DNA of 7,203 bases from JALSHZ01 sp964439815 (lineage in GTDB: Bacteria > Pseudomonadota > Gammaproteobacteria > UWMA-0217): positions 1 to 7,203 of the forward strand of contig CAYTPO010000209.1 in assembly GCA_964439815.1 (NCBI GenBank), given 5' to 3'. Positions 1-6,279 of the stretch are shown here, piece after piece. Below the pieces are notes generated by a model. The model was not told the DNA's origin. It did not search any database and was given only the letters and a program-made list of their open reading frames with translations. Within the stretch, counting starts at the first letter, position 1, and the number at the start of each line of letters is the position of its first letter. Made by a program: the position numbers and the translations under genes.

Positions 1-288
1 GTTGCCCGTACCTTCCCACAGGTTTTTTGTGTAGGATTTGCCGCAGAAACCCATGACCTGTCCACCTACGCAAAACAGAAGCTGGAACACAAGGGGCTGG
101 ACATGATCGCTGCCAACCCGGTACACGATGGGCTGGGCTTCGACCGTGACGACAACTCACTGCAGGTCTTCTGGCCCGGTGGTGAGCAGTCGCTGCCCAG
201 CGACAGGAAAAGCCGGCTTGCGGTCAAGCTGATCGAGCTGATTGCAGCGCGCTACCAACAACAAGGATCTGACCATGCATCAAGTTGA
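1..288 (+). CDS. coaBC: CoaBC, C-terminal fragment (phosphopantothenoylcysteine synthetase/decarboxylase)
   Basis: The reading frame is open from base 1 to the TGA at 286-288, giving the last 95 residues of a protein that begins outside the window. The fragment starts in the CoaB (synthetase) domain. It shows the family segment VGFAAET, then a Lys-rich stretch (AKQKLEHKG), the LDMIAANPV motif and a closing RKSRLAVKLIELI helix, all as at the C-terminus of E. coli CoaBC. CoaBC is a cytoplasmic bifunctional enzyme. It joins 4'-phosphopantothenate to cysteine using CTP, then decarboxylates the product to 4'-phosphopantetheine on the way to coenzyme A. The CoaC (flavin decarboxylase) half is not visible. 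The last 14 bases overlap the start of dut, which indicates co-transcription and probably translational coupling. The identification is firm; only the 5' part is missing. Confidence 0.95.
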   Translation, partial: VARTFPQVFCVGFAAETHDLSTYAKQKLEHKGLDMIAANPVHDGLGFDRDDNSLQVFWPGGEQSLPSDRKSRLAVKLIELIAARYQQQGSDHASS

Positions 289-730
289 CGTCAAACTGCT
301 GGATCACCGCATCGGCAACGAATTCCCGCTACCCAACTACGCCACCCCCGGCTCGGCCGGCATGGATCTGCGCGCCTGCTGCGAGTCGGCCATAACACTG
401 GAACCGGGTCAGGCGGAACTGATCCCCACCGGCATCGCAATCCATCTGGGCGATCCCGGGCTGGCCGCCACGATCCTGCCCCGCTCGGGACTGGGGCACA
501 AGCACGGCATCGTCCTCGGCAATCTGGTCGGGCTAATCGACTCCGACTATCAGGGGCAGATCTATGTCTCCTGCTGGAATCGCGGTGATACCACCTTCAC
601 CATCCAGCCGGGTGACCGCATTGCCCAGCTGGTCATCCTGCCAGTGGTACAGGCGGCATTCAATATCGTTGATGAGTTCGTGGAAAGCGAACGGGGAGAG
701 GGAGGCTTTGGGCACACAGGAAAGCAGTGA
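275..730 (+). CDS. dut: Deoxyuridine 5'-triphosphate nucleotidohydrolase (dUTPase)
   Basis: The product is a 151-residue trimeric dUTPase that hydrolyses dUTP to dUMP and pyrophosphate, keeping uracil out of DNA and feeding dTMP synthesis. All five family motifs are present in order: SAGMDLRA (27-34), PRSGLGHKHG (69-78), GLIDSDYQG with the catalytic Asp89 and the uracil-contacting Tyr92 (86-94), GDRIAQLV (113-120), and the flexible C-terminal arm RGEGGFGHTG (140-149). The length matches E. coli Dut. I chose the ATG at 275 because AAGGA at 263-267 lies 7 bases upstream; an in-frame TTG at 242 would add 11 unsupported residues inside coaBC. The gene overlaps coaBC by 14 bases and its TGA shares one base with the next ATG (TGATG at 728-732). 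The neighbourhood is the usual gammaproteobacterial one. Confidence 0.97.
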   Translation: MHQVDVKLLDHRIGNEFPLPNYATPGSAGMDLRACCESAITLEPGQAELIPTGIAIHLGDPGLAATILPRSGLGHKHGIVLGNLVGLIDSDYQGQIYVSCWNRGDTTFTIQPGDRIAQLVILPVVQAAFNIVDEFVESERGEGGFGHTGKQ

Positions 731-2121
731 TGACAGCCCTCACCCTCCCTGTCAAAACCATTTTCAGGAAGTATGATATCCGCGGCATCGTGGATACCAC
801 GCTGACTGAAGATATCGTCTACCTGATCGGCCAGGGGTATGCAGCCACGCTGCTCGATCTGGGGGAAAGCGGCGCTATCGTCGCCCGTGACACCCGACTC
901 AGCAGCCCCACCTATTGCGAAGCCTTCAGCCAGGCACTGCTCGACTCCGGCGTCAACGTGACCGACATCGGCGCAGTCCCCACGCCGGTAGCCAATTTCG
1001 CAGTCCACGAGTTCGGGATTGGCAACGCCGTCATCGTCACCGGCAGTCACAACCCTTCCAACTACAATGGGCTCAAGCTGGTCGTGCAGGGTCAGCCATT
1101 TCACAGCGAAAAGCTGGTGACACTGTATCAGCGCATCGCTCAGGGAGATTTCAGGTCGGGCAGAGGCCAGCTCACCCAGCACGGCATTGTCCCCGAGTAC
1201 ATCAGACAATTGAGCGCCGGCATCCACATCGAGCGGCCACTGCGTGTGGCCATCGACTGTGGCAACGGGATTTCCGGCCCGGTGGCCACCGGATTGCTGA
1301 AGACACTGGGCTGTCAGGTTCACGAGCTGTTCTGCGAGCCGGATGGCCGCTTCCCCAACCACCACCCCAATCCGTCGGTACCCGAAAACCTGCAAGCACT
1401 GCAACAGCTTGTCATCGACGGTCATCTCGATATTGGTCTGGCGCTGGATGGCGATGGCGATCGCCTCGGTGTGGTCGATTCGACAGGCAAGATCATCTGG
1501 CCGGATCGTCAGTTATTACTGTTCGCCCGGGAGATCCTGCGGGAACGCCCCGGCAGCACCATTGTCTACGATGTCAAATCCACCCGTCATCTGGAAAGCT
1601 TCATCCGCCAGGCGGGTGGCGTACCACTGATGGTCGCATCGGGGCATTCCCTGCTGCGCCGGAAAATGCAGGAGACCGGCGCACCATTGGGAGGAGAACT
1701 CAGCGGGCACCTCTTCTTCAATGATCGCTGGTTCGGGTTTGATGACGGGTTGTATACCGCGGCCCGCCTGCTGGAGATTCTCAGTCACACGGAGCAAAGC
1801 AGCAGTGAACTCTTTGCCACCTTGCCCGACAGCCCGAGCACACCGGAGATCACCATCGACTTTGGTTGCGAACAGAAACTGCAGGACTTCATGCAGGCCT
1901 TTCAGCGGCTCGACCATGACAGCGAAGTGCAGCGAATCACCGCCATCGACGGGCTGCGCATCGAATACCCGCATGGCTGGAGCCTGGTGCGGGCGTCCAA
2001 TACCACGCCCTCACTGTCAATCAGGTTCGAAGCCGATGATGATGTCTCATTGCAGCATATCGAAGCACTGATCAGCCAACGGATTCATCAACTGGAACCC
2101 GGACTCACCCTCCCCTTCTGA
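730..2121 (+). CDS. algC: Phosphomannomutase/phosphoglucomutase, AlgC type
   Basis: This 463-residue alpha-D-phosphohexomutase interconverts mannose-6-P/mannose-1-P and glucose-6-P/glucose-1-P in the cytoplasm, supplying precursors of lipopolysaccharide and exopolysaccharide. The four family sites are all intact: the phosphoserine loop TGSHNP with Ser106 (104-109), the Mg-binding loop DGDGDR with Asp240, Asp242 and Asp244, the sugar-binding loop GGELSGH (321-327), and the C-terminal phosphate-binding loop RASNTTP (421-427). Length and loop positions closely match Pseudomonas aeruginosa AlgC, and the coaBC-dut-algC order is the same. In Pseudomonas argB follows; here the cluster ends and convergent trxC takes its place. 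The ATG at 730 is preferred over the GTG at 727 because AGGAAA at 718-723 is well spaced and the ATG overlaps the dut stop. Whether mannose or glucose phosphate is the main substrate cannot be read from sequence. Confidence 0.93.
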   Translation: MTALTLPVKTIFRKYDIRGIVDTTLTEDIVYLIGQGYAATLLDLGESGAIVARDTRLSSPTYCEAFSQALLDSGVNVTDIGAVPTPVANFAVHEFGIGNAVIVTGSHNPSNYNGLKLVVQGQPFHSEKLVTLYQRIAQGDFRSGRGQLTQHGIVPEYIRQLSAGIHIERPLRVAIDCGNGISGPVATGLLKTLGCQVHELFCEPDGRFPNHHPNPSVPENLQALQQLVIDGHLDIGLALDGDGDRLGVVDSTGKIIWPDRQLLLFAREILRERPGSTIVYDVKSTRHLESFIRQAGGVPLMVASGHSLLRRKMQETGAPLGGELSGHLFFNDRWFGFDDGLYTAARLLEILSHTEQSSSELFATLPDSPSTPEITIDFGCEQKLQDFMQAFQRLDHDSEVQRITAIDGLRIEYPHGWSLVRASNTTPSLSIRFEADDDVSLQHIEALISQRIHQLEPGLTLPF

Positions 2122-2124
2122 CGG

Positions 2125-2144
2125 CCCCTCACGGGCATGAGGGG
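2125..2144 (+). terminator. Hairpin after algC, likely transcription end of the coaBC-dut-algC cluster
   Basis: A perfect 7-bp stem, CCCCTCA (2125-2131) with TGAGGGG (2138-2144), closes a 6-base loop three bases after the algC stop codon. No clear U-tract follows on the + strand (GGGGAAACC), so it is a weak candidate for an intrinsic terminator and may act with Rho. On the opposite strand it is preceded by the hairpin at 2151-2176. Confidence 0.5.
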
Positions 2145-2150
2145 AAACCA

Positions 2151-2176
2151 CCCGCCGGACTGCATGGCCCGGCAGG
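2151..2176 (-). terminator. Hairpin after trxC, candidate terminator
   Basis: On the - strand, CCTGCCGG pairs with CCGGCGGG in an 8-bp stem (one U-G pair) around a 10-base loop, starting 20 bases after the trxC stop. The C-A mismatch that appears when the + strand is folded suggests the hairpin serves the - strand transcript. There is no strong U-tract. The second hairpin (2125-2144) follows at once, so convergent transcripts meet here. Confidence 0.45.
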
Positions 2177-2196
2177 CCCATCTTTCTCCAGGTGCG

Positions 2197-2631
2197 CTAC
2201 AGATGCGATTGCGTCCAGCGGACAATATCCGCTTCGCCCATCGCACCAGGCTGACTGGCAACCTGATTGCCCTGCTTGAACAGCATCAACGTCGGAATAC
2301 TGCGAATACCGAATTGCGCGCCAATCATCTGCTCATCCTCGGTATTGAGTTTTGCCAGACGAACCCTCGGCTCAAGCCTTGCAGCTGCCTGGGCAAACGC
2401 CGGTGCCATCATCTTGCAAGGGCCACACCACGGCGCCCAGAAATCGACCAGCACGGGAATGTCGTTGCGGGTGACATGCTTCTGGAAATTGGCTGTGGTC
2501 AGCTCCACCGGGTGGCCGGTAAAGAGTGGCTGATGGCATTTGCCACATTTGGGATTCTCACTCAGCCGCTCGGCTGCCACACGATTCACCGCATCACAAT
2601 GCGGGCATACAATATTCAAGGGATTGCTCAT
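2197..2631 (-). CDS. trxC: Thioredoxin 2 (zinc-ribbon thioredoxin TrxC)
   Basis: The 144-residue product is a cytoplasmic thiol-disulfide reductase. Its N-terminal zinc ribbon, CPHC (Cys9, Cys12) and CGKC (Cys29, Cys32), separates TrxC from plain TrxA. The thioredoxin fold follows, with the active site WCGPCK (Cys69/Cys72) and the cis-proline loop SIPTL (Pro113). Length is close to E. coli TrxC (139 aa). TrxC is reduced by thioredoxin reductase and, in E. coli, is induced by OxyR; no OxyR site can be assigned here. The ATG at 2629-2631 has a modest AGG-type ribosome site about 8 bases upstream. The gene stands alone, convergent with algC and divergent from hsp20. A 103-base palindromic repeat lies roughly 75-180 bases upstream of its start, so the promoter may lie in or beside that repeat. 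Confidence 0.96.
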   Translation of the reverse strand: MSNPLNIVCPHCDAVNRVAAERLSENPKCGKCHQPLFTGHPVELTTANFQKHVTRNDIPVLVDFWAPWCGPCKMMAPAFAQAAARLEPRVRLAKLNTEDEQMIGAQFGIRSIPTLMLFKQGNQVASQPGAMGEADIVRWTQSHL

Positions 2632-2707
2632 TGTTGTTACCTGAAACTCAAATATGAAAAAACAGTAGTAACTATTCAGCGATTAGTTCACATAAGCCGT
2701 AGCTGCC

Positions 2708-2810
2708 CGGATTGCCTTTGAAATCCGTCAGATCAAGGCGAAAAACAGGAGTTCTCAAGCGTAAATGACCATTTTTCAACGCAGAGATGATGGATTCCAG
2801 AGGTGAGCCG
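2708..2810. repeat. 103-base imperfect palindrome (MITE- or REP-like intergenic repeat)
   Basis: The left arm CCTTTGAAATCCGTCA (2715-2730) matches the reverse complement of the right arm (2788-2803) at 13 of 16 bases. The three differences are transitions, and two of them become G-U pairs in + strand RNA. Weaker matching extends outward to CGG (2708-2710) and CCG (2808-2810). The centre holds a smaller nested fold: GCGT (2760-2763) with ACGC (2779-2782), and inside it AAAT (2763-2766) with ATTT (2771-2774). The element fills much of the trxC/hsp20 gap and encodes nothing recognisable. Such structures are typical of dispersed intergenic repeats, but copy number cannot be seen from one window. 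Confidence 0.6.
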
Positions 2811-2836
2811 AGTCGTTACAAACAGTATTGCTGCAG

Positions 2837-2860
2837 ACAATGGTAATACATTGTTTTGTT
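2837..2860 (+). other. Small AT-rich hairpin with T-rich tail
   Basis: ACAATG (2837-2842) pairs with CATTGT (2849-2854) around a 6-base loop and is followed by TTTGTT. It resembles a weak terminator or insulating hairpin just upstream of the hsp20 promoter. The stem is short and AT-rich, so this is tentative. Confidence 0.25.
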
Positions 2861-2899
2861 TTCAACTGCCGCAGCAAAGAAAAAAACCCAACGCCAACC

Positions 2900-2928
2900 C
2901 TTGAAATCCGGTTACCTGATCAACATCT
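2900..2928 (+). promoter_or_regulatory. Sigma-32 (RpoH)-like heat-shock promoter of the hsp20 pair
   Basis: CTTGAAA at 2900-2906 is a perfect match to the RpoH -35 consensus. After a 14-base spacer, CAACATCT at 2921-2928 matches five of the seven defined bases of CCCCATNT. Transcription would begin near 2935, leaving a leader of about 80 bases before the first hsp20 ATG. The position ahead of two small heat-shock genes supports the assignment. A TTGACA at 2983-2988 was discounted because its -10 would fall in the ribosome site. The -35 region closely resembles the left arm of the nearby palindrome. Confidence 0.6.
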
Positions 2929-2945
2929 TTTGCAGCAAGAGCGGT

Positions 2946-3012
2946 CGCGTGCGGATGAATGCTATATACGCGGCTCAACAAATTGACAATTAACAAATCC
3001 GTTGGAGGCAAC
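2946..3012 (+). promoter_or_regulatory. hsp20 leader with hairpins around the ribosome site, possible RNA thermometer
   Basis: In the predicted leader, CGCGT (2946-2950) pairs with ACGCG (2968-2972). The ribosome site GGAGG (3004-3008) lies 6 bases before the ATG and sits mostly in the loop of a 4-bp hairpin, GTTG (3001-3004) with CAAC (3009-3012). It can alternatively pair with CTCAAC (2974-2979) through GTTG-G-AG with one bulged G. Weak, mutually exclusive folds over a small heat-shock ribosome site recall RNA thermometers (ROSE, fourU), but no ROSE core or UUUU anti-Shine-Dalgarno is visible. This is inference. Confidence 0.3.
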
Positions 3013-3014
3013 CC

Positions 3015-3440
3015 ATGATTTCCAATATGTTACGTTTTCCTTCATCCCTGTTCGACGACCTGGATGAAATGTTTTTTACTTACCCGGCGGGCTCCACCCG
3101 CGCAAGACGCGAGCGCGCGTATCCACCCGTCAATATGGGGGTGACCGATAGCAGCGTCGAGGTGTATGTATTTGCGCCCGGCATGAAAATCGAAGACATC
3201 GATGTCACGCTGGAGAAGAACCTGCTGAGCATTTCCGGTGAGCGCAAGCCCGAGGAAGTAGAAGAGGAAGCAACGACCTACCGAGAAGAGCGCTTCAAGG
3301 GCAGCTTCAAGCGGGTAATCACGTTACCCGACGATGTCGATCCCGAGAAGACCGAGGCAGTCTACCGCGATGGCGTATTGCATATCAGCATTGCCAAGCG
3401 CAGTGAGTCCCAGCCACGCAAAATCACCATCAACGCTTGA
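3015..3440 (+). CDS. Small heat-shock protein, Hsp20/alpha-crystallin family (first of pair)
   Basis: The 141-residue product is an ATP-independent holdase that binds unfolding proteins in the cytoplasm until DnaK/ClpB refold them. The N-terminal arm (1-36) starts with a hydrophobic segment followed by an Arg-rich stretch (RARRER, 29-34). The alpha-crystallin domain spans roughly 37-130, with FAPG (53-56), a Glu-rich loop (79-85) and the family signature AVYRDGVLHISI (115-126). The C-terminal I-x-I anchor is ITI (137-139), used for oligomer assembly. GGAGG at 3004-3008 sets the ATG. A sigma-32-like promoter lies about 90 bases upstream. The second hsp20 follows after 16 bases, so the two are probably one operon. 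Family membership is clear; orthology to IbpA/HspA-type names cannot be settled by eye. Confidence 0.93.
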   Translation: MISNMLRFPSSLFDDLDEMFFTYPAGSTRARRERAYPPVNMGVTDSSVEVYVFAPGMKIEDIDVTLEKNLLSISGERKPEEVEEEATTYREERFKGSFKRVITLPDDVDPEKTEAVYRDGVLHISIAKRSESQPRKITINA

Positions 3441-3456
3441 ACAGGGGGTATTCGAG

Positions 3457-3861
3457 ATGACTGAAACAACCAATATGCAAACCACACAGAACCCGGTGAG
3501 CGCTGCGGCCAAGGGCGCTGATGCCATGCCACTGGAGCTGTCACCGGCTGTCGATATCATTGAAAGCAAGGAGGGTGTGACGCTGCTGATCGACCTGCCA
3601 GGCGTCAGCAAGGAGCATCTGGATATCGATGTGGACAAGAACGTACTGACCATCAAGGGCGCCATCAACCTGCACACCGATGAAACCCTGAACGCCACCT
3701 ACATGGATGTGCATGCCGGTGTCTTTACGCGGCAGTTCACACTCGGTAGCGAACTGGACGCCGCTGCCATCGATGCCAATCTGAAGGATGGCGTGTTGAA
3801 ACTGTTTGTCCCACGTTCCGAGCAGCACAAACCTCGGAAGATCGAAATCAAGACGGGATAA
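3457..3861 (+). CDS. Small heat-shock protein, Hsp20/alpha-crystallin family (second of pair)
   Basis: This 134-residue protein is a second small heat-shock holdase. A polar N-terminal arm (1-28, rich in Thr, Gln and Ala) differs completely from the hydrophobic arm of its neighbour. The alpha-crystallin domain covers about 30-120, with IDLPGV (45-50), a strand HAGVFTRQFTL (86-96) and the signature ANLKDGVLKLFVP (107-119). The C-terminal anchor is IEI (129-131). The ATG at 3457 is preceded by AGGGGG (3443-3448) at 8 bases; the longer frame opening at 3334 lies inside the first gene and was rejected. Dissimilar arms and only partial core identity suggest an old duplication or separate recruitment. 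Two different small heat-shock proteins made together may form mixed oligomers, but that is inference. Transcription ends at the strong hairpin 3878-3907. Confidence 0.93.
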   Translation: MTETTNMQTTQNPVSAAAKGADAMPLELSPAVDIIESKEGVTLLIDLPGVSKEHLDIDVDKNVLTIKGAINLHTDETLNATYMDVHAGVFTRQFTLGSELDAAAIDANLKDGVLKLFVPRSEQHKPRKIEIKTG

Positions 3862-3877
3862 ACCCTTCTCCGTGAAA

Positions 3878-3917
3878 AGCCGCCGTCAGCACCCGCTGGC
3901 GGCGGCTATTTCTTATT
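3878..3917. terminator. Strong bidirectional terminator between hsp20 pair and kbl
   Basis: A 13-bp stem (3878-3890 with 3895-3907, one G-T pair) closes an ACCC loop. On the + strand it is followed by ATTTCTTATT, and on the - strand by TTTTCACGG, so it can stop both the hsp20 transcript and the convergent tdh-kbl transcript. It begins 17 bases after the hsp20 stop. Its + strand T-rich tail runs into the last codons of kbl. Confidence 0.88.
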
Positions 3918-5109
3918 GCTCCGACAATTCCCGATACGTCTCTGAAAACGCGCTGATGGCCTTGTCCAGGTCATCCCTGGTATGCGCGGCAGAAATCTGG
4001 GTACGAATTCGCGCCTTGCCCTTGGGCACCACCGGAAAAAAGAAACCGATGGCATAAACCCCCTTCTCCAGCAATCTTGCCGACATCTTCTGTGCCAGCA
4101 CGGCATCCCCCAGCATAACCGGCACAATGGGATGATCCCCCTCATCCACATCGAATCCCGCCGCCTTCATCCCCTTGCGAAAATAATGCGTGTTTTCCTG
4201 CAGACGATCGCGCAATGCCGTGGATTCACTGAGCATGTCCAGCACCTTGATACTGGCGGCACAGATCGACGGTGCAAGGGTGTTGGAAAAGAGATACGGG
4301 CGGGAACGCTGGCGCAACATATCGACAATTTCCCGGCGACCCGAGGTATAGCCACCGGATGCCCCCCCCAGCGCCTTGCCGAAAGTCCCGGTAATGATAT
4401 CCACCCGATCCATGACGCCGCAGTATTCATGGATGCCCCGCCCTTTCTCACCCATGAAGCCCACCGCATGACAGTCATCATGATGTACCATCGCATCATA
4501 CTGATCCGCCAGATCACAGATCCTGTCGAGCTGTGCAATGGTGCCATCCATGGAAAACACGCCATCGGTGGTGATCAGAATACGGCGTGCACCCGCTTCA
4601 CGCGCGGCTTTCAGCTTCTCTTCCAGATCCGCCATATCGTTGTTCTTGTAGCGATAACGCGCCGCCTTGCAGAGACGAACACCATCGATGATCGAGGCAT
4701 GGTTCAGCTCATCGGAGATCACCGCATCCTCGGCCGTCAGAATGGTCTCGAACAGCCCCGCATTGGCATCGAAACAGGCGGCGTAGAGAATGGTATCTTC
4801 CATGCCGAGAAATTCCGACACCTTTGCTTCCAGTTGCTTATGGATGCTCTGGGTGCCGCAGATAAAACGCACCGAGGAAAGCCCGAATCCCCACTGATCG
4901 AAACTCACCTTCGCCGCCTCGATCAACTCGGGATTATTTGCCAACCCGAGATAATTGTTGGCGCACATATTGATGACCTCACTGCCATCCGCCAGCGTAA
5001 TATCATTTTTCTGTTCGGAGGCAATGACACGCTCGTTCTTCCACAAGCCTGCCTCCCGAATTTCCTGCAAATCCTTTTCCAGGCTCTCTTTCGCGCTCTT
5101 GAAACTCAT
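3913..5109 (-). CDS. kbl: 2-amino-3-ketobutyrate CoA ligase (glycine C-acetyltransferase)
   Basis: The 398-residue product has the same length as E. coli Kbl. It is a PLP-dependent alpha-oxoamine synthase that cleaves 2-amino-3-oxobutyrate with CoA into glycine and acetyl-CoA, the second step of threonine breakdown. The PLP lysine is Lys245 in TGTFGKALGGASGG. The cofactor-stacking and ring-binding region DDCHAVGF (211-218) holds Asp211 and His214; it reads CH where E. coli has SH, as in mammalian GCAT. N-terminal substrate-site motifs include NNYLGLANNP (51-60) and the RFICGTQ segment (81-87). AGGACAAG directly before the ATG provides the ribosome site. The gene follows tdh after 18 bases, so the unstable aminoketone made by Tdh is used by an enzyme from the same transcript. 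The gene order tdh-kbl is the reverse of the kbl-tdh order in E. coli. Confidence 0.97.
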   Translation of the reverse strand: MSFKSAKESLEKDLQEIREAGLWKNERVIASEQKNDITLADGSEVINMCANNYLGLANNPELIEAAKVSFDQWGFGLSSVRFICGTQSIHKQLEAKVSEFLGMEDTILYAACFDANAGLFETILTAEDAVISDELNHASIIDGVRLCKAARYRYKNNDMADLEEKLKAAREAGARRILITTDGVFSMDGTIAQLDRICDLADQYDAMVHHDDCHAVGFMGEKGRGIHEYCGVMDRVDIITGTFGKALGGASGGYTSGRREIVDMLRQRSRPYLFSNTLAPSICAASIKVLDMLSESTALRDRLQENTHYFRKGMKAAGFDVDEGDHPIVPVMLGDAVLAQKMSARLLEKGVYAIGFFFPVVPKGKARIRTQISAAHTRDDLDKAISAFSETYRELSEQ

Positions 5110-5127
5110 CTCTTGTCCTGATTTTGT

Positions 5128-6174
5128 CTACACATCCAGCCAGTCAAGAATCACCTTGCCCGACTCGCCCGACCGCATCACATCAAACCCCTTCTGAAAA
5201 TCAGTGTAGGGGAAATGATGCGTGATAATCTTTTCAAGCGGCAACCCACTCTGCACCATCATCGTACCCTTGTACCAGGTCTCGAAGATTTCCCGACCGT
5301 AGATACCCTTGATAAACAGCCCCTTGAACACCACCTGATTCCAGTCGATGCCAGTGCCATCCGGCATAATCGCCAACATTGCGATACTGCCACCATTGAT
5401 CATCAGGCTGAGCATATCCTTGAAGGCGTGTGGTGAACCCGACATCTCCAGACCCACATCAAACCCCTCGAAAATCCCCAGGTCCCGCATGAAATCACGG
5501 CCAATCGGCCCATCATTCACATTCAGCGGAATCGCCTTGGGCACGATCGACTTCACCAGATCCAGCCGGTACTGGTTGAGATCGGTAATCACGATATTAC
5601 GCGCCCCGGAGTGTGACGCCACCATCGCCGCCATGATTCCGATCGGCCCCGCCCCGGTGATCAATACATCCTCGCCCACCATATTGAACGACAACGCAGT
5701 ATGCACCGCATTGCCAAACGGATCGAAACAGGCTAGCAGATCAGTGGACATTGGTCGGCTGGGACGGTAGACATTCTTCGCCGGAATCGCAAGGTATTCG
5801 GCAAACGCGCCGGTACGATTGACACCCACACCAATGGTATTGGGGCAGAGATGGCGACGCCCGGCCAGACAGTTGCGGCAGCGCTCGCAAACGATATGCC
5901 CTTCACCCGAGACGATATCCCCCACACTCAGGCCGGTAACATTGGAACCCATCTCGACGATCTCACCGGCAAACTCATGACCAATGATCATCGGTACGGG
6001 AATCGTCTTCTGCGACCAGTCATCCCAATTGTAGATATGCACATCCGTACCACAGATGGCCGTCTTGTGTATCTTGATCAGAACATCATTATTACCCACC
6101 TCCGGCAATGGCATCTCCTCCAGCCACAAACCTTCCCGAGGGTGCCGCTTCACCAGCGCTTTCATCATTTCCAT
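5128..6174 (-). CDS. tdh: L-threonine 3-dehydrogenase
   Basis: This 348-residue zinc-dependent medium-chain dehydrogenase oxidises L-threonine to 2-amino-3-oxobutyrate with NAD+ in the cytoplasm. The catalytic zinc site has Cys41 in AICGTDVHIYNW and His66/Glu67 in GHE. The structural zinc site is Cys96, Cys99, Cys102 and Cys110. The NAD-binding glycine motif is GAGPIG (174-179), followed by the acidic strand end VITDLN. The segments FDPFGNAVHTALSF and FKGLFIKGIYGRE are near-identical to E. coli Tdh. The start is uncertain: E. coli begins at MKAL, which is residue 4 here. I list the first ATG (6172-6174) because only a weak GAGAT lies upstream at a usable distance and GGAA is too close to the later ATGs. 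An in-frame TAG at 6196-6198 limits any extension. kbl follows in the same operon. Confidence 0.97.
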   Translation of the reverse strand: MEMMKALVKRHPREGLWLEEMPLPEVGNNDVLIKIHKTAICGTDVHIYNWDDWSQKTIPVPMIIGHEFAGEIVEMGSNVTGLSVGDIVSGEGHIVCERCRNCLAGRRHLCPNTIGVGVNRTGAFAEYLAIPAKNVYRPSRPMSTDLLACFDPFGNAVHTALSFNMVGEDVLITGAGPIGIMAAMVASHSGARNIVITDLNQYRLDLVKSIVPKAIPLNVNDGPIGRDFMRDLGIFEGFDVGLEMSGSPHAFKDMLSLMINGGSIAMLAIMPDGTGIDWNQVVFKGLFIKGIYGREIFETWYKGTMMVQSGLPLEKIITHHFPYTDFQKGFDVMRSGESGKVILDWLDV

Positions 6175-6195
6175 AACAGTGATCTCATGCGATTC

Positions 6196-6279
6196 CTAAA
6201 AATACCTTCCAGCCAACACAGCAACTCCCGTGCCAATTCCGAATTCCACCAGCAGCCACAAGGGTACAGATAATGCCAT
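6196..6279 (-). CDS. Possible 27-residue hydrophobic small ORF upstream of tdh
   Basis: An ATG at 6277-6279, with AAGG 7 bases before it, opens a 27-codon frame ending in TAG at 6196-6198. The peptide has one continuous hydrophobic run from about residue 4 (VPLWLLVEFGIG) to residue 23 (TGVAVLAG), broken only by one Glu, and ends in RYF. It looks like a single membrane segment. It is exactly in phase with tdh, whose ATG is seven codons beyond the TAG. It could be a leader peptide, a small membrane protein, the remains of an N-terminal extension, or chance. If the candidate promoter at 6267-6295 is real, transcription would start inside this frame, which argues against it. I do not recognise a family. 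Confidence 0.2.
   Translation of the reverse strand: MALSVPLWLLVEFGIGTGVAVLAGRYF

Noticed and set aside
562..1425. 287-codon - strand frame opposite dut and algC
   Set aside because: It overlaps two complete, motif-verified genes on the other strand and shows no domain of its own.
2137..2721. 194-codon + strand frame opposite trxC
   Set aside because: It lies antisense to trxC, which has intact zinc and active-site cysteines, and has no recognisable features.
2983..2988. TTGACA as a sigma-70 -35 box for hsp20
   Set aside because: A -10 box 17 bases later would overlap the ribosome site and start codon, and none is present there.
3982..5121. Long + strand frame of 379 codons opposite kbl
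   Set aside because: It is antisense to a full-length kbl with all catalytic motifs; the long opening is a by-product of kbl codon use.
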